64,000 bases of DNA, taken from the NCBI GenBank assembly GCA_001829005.1, contig MIAG01000004.1, positions 124,001 to 188,000 of the forward strand. Reading direction: 5' to 3'. Under the pieces are notes generated by a model. That model was not told where the DNA came from. It ran no database searches and was given only the letters and a program-made list of their open reading frames with translations. The translations under genes and the position numbers were made by a program. Below, piece after piece: positions 63,765-64,000 of the stretch. Numbering within the stretch: position 1 is the first letter of the stretch; each line of letters starts with the position of its first letter. The stretch comes from Sphingobacteriia bacterium RIFOXYC2_FULL_35_18 (lineage in GTDB: Bacteria; Bacteroidota; Bacteroidia; Chitinophagales; Chitinophagaceae).

Positions 63765-64000
63765 TTACTCATTCTCAGGTTGTACAAATTGCACCAACTG
63801 ATTGGCAATTTTTCTGTCGTTGCTTAATCTAGGGACTTTATTTTGCCCTCCCAGTTTTCCAATTGATTTCATATAATCAATAAATCCATTTTTATGCACC
63901 ACCCTTATTTTTAGAGGCAACAAAATATTCCCTTTCATCAAATCTTGGTAATACACATTCTTATTACTTAATGAATCATTCAGATATTGGGCAAATTCAT
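63765..64000 (-). CDS. GH3-family (auxin-responsive GH3-like) protein, C-terminal end only
   Basis: The last 78 or so residues of a protein that continues beyond the right edge. FIDYMKSIGKLGGQNKVPRL and SNDRKIANQLVQFVQ match the conserved C-terminus of GH3-like acyl-adenylating enzymes (KLGGQxKxPRLxNDR), which in plants conjugate acyl acids to amino acids; the bacterial substrate is unknown. The frame is open to the window edge (no stop upstream). It precedes dxr by 62 bp on the same strand. Confidence 0.8.
   Translation of the reverse strand, partial: EFAQYLNDSLSNKNVYYQDLMKGNILLPLKIRVVHKNGFIDYMKSIGKLGGQNKVPRLSNDRKIANQLVQFVQPENE

Overview
The window is a contiguous, gene-dense piece of chromosome from a low-GC member of the Bacteroidota, most likely Chitinophagaceae or a near relative; I cannot fix the genus. 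The evidence is the set of Bacteroidota-type families (DUF4294, DUF6268, BBP2-type porin, membrane b-type SdhC, YbiT-like ABC-F, MalQ with N-terminal starch-binding modules), the tmRNA tag GNTQYAMAA, the lack of Shine-Dalgarno sequences, and repeated TAnnTTTG motifs (the Bacteroidota -7 promoter element) just upstream of genes. I see no prophage, insertion sequence, CRISPR array or plasmid gene; this is mostly core and metabolic genome.

Layout. 1-5.4 kb: malQ (runs off the left edge), a GMC oxidoreductase and a methylcrotonyl-type acyl-CoA carboxylase subunit. 5.4-14.6 kb: rnhA, a DUF6580 membrane protein, manA, yraN, a thioredoxin-DUF1684 fusion, yggU, a secreted RidA protein, a zinc alcohol dehydrogenase, a DinB-like protein, and a secreted YCII protein coupled to a GH26 mannanase. 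14.7-16.5 kb: tRNA-Val(TAC), the N-degron pair clpS-aat, and DUF4294. 16.5-19.4 kb: cytochrome c maturation genes ccmF and ccmE. 19.5-26.9 kb: a plus-strand run with an arginase-family enzyme, an unassigned radical SAM enzyme, EamA and TSUP transporters, a TonB-like protein and folC.

26.9-30.8 kb: a minus-strand cluster of two NUDIX hydrolases, a YfiT-type DinB protein, an ABC ATPase without permease, a small membrane protein and fbp. 30.9-41.4 kb: aspartate kinase, a hybrid histidine kinase, a YafK-like L,D-transpeptidase with an M14 peptidase, an ABC-F ATPase with one degenerate ATP site, tsaD and a MacB/FtsX-type permease. 41.6-45.2 kb: the succinate dehydrogenase operon sdhCAB, closed by a strong terminator. 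45.2-52.9 kb: a membrane protein with a histidine-kinase dimerisation domain but no ATPase domain, an S9 peptidase, trmN6, ppa, a half-size TSUP protein, an NlpC/P60 hydrolase, an ECF sigma factor with a small membrane partner, and a cupin.

53-64 kb: a secreted GH2 beta-galactosidase, an AT-rich divergent gap, amtB with a BBP2 porin, DUF6268 and DUF2147 proteins, tmRNA, rseP, dxr, and the C-terminus of a GH3-family protein that runs off the right edge.

Together the genes describe an aerobic heterotroph that breaks down glucans, mannans and galactosides. No single dramatic new system stands out. The best leads are the asymmetric ABC-F protein, the thioredoxin-DUF1684 fusion, the kinase-like protein without an ATPase domain, the CxxxY-type CcmE, and the cysteine-rich radical SAM enzyme in its tightly packed operon.
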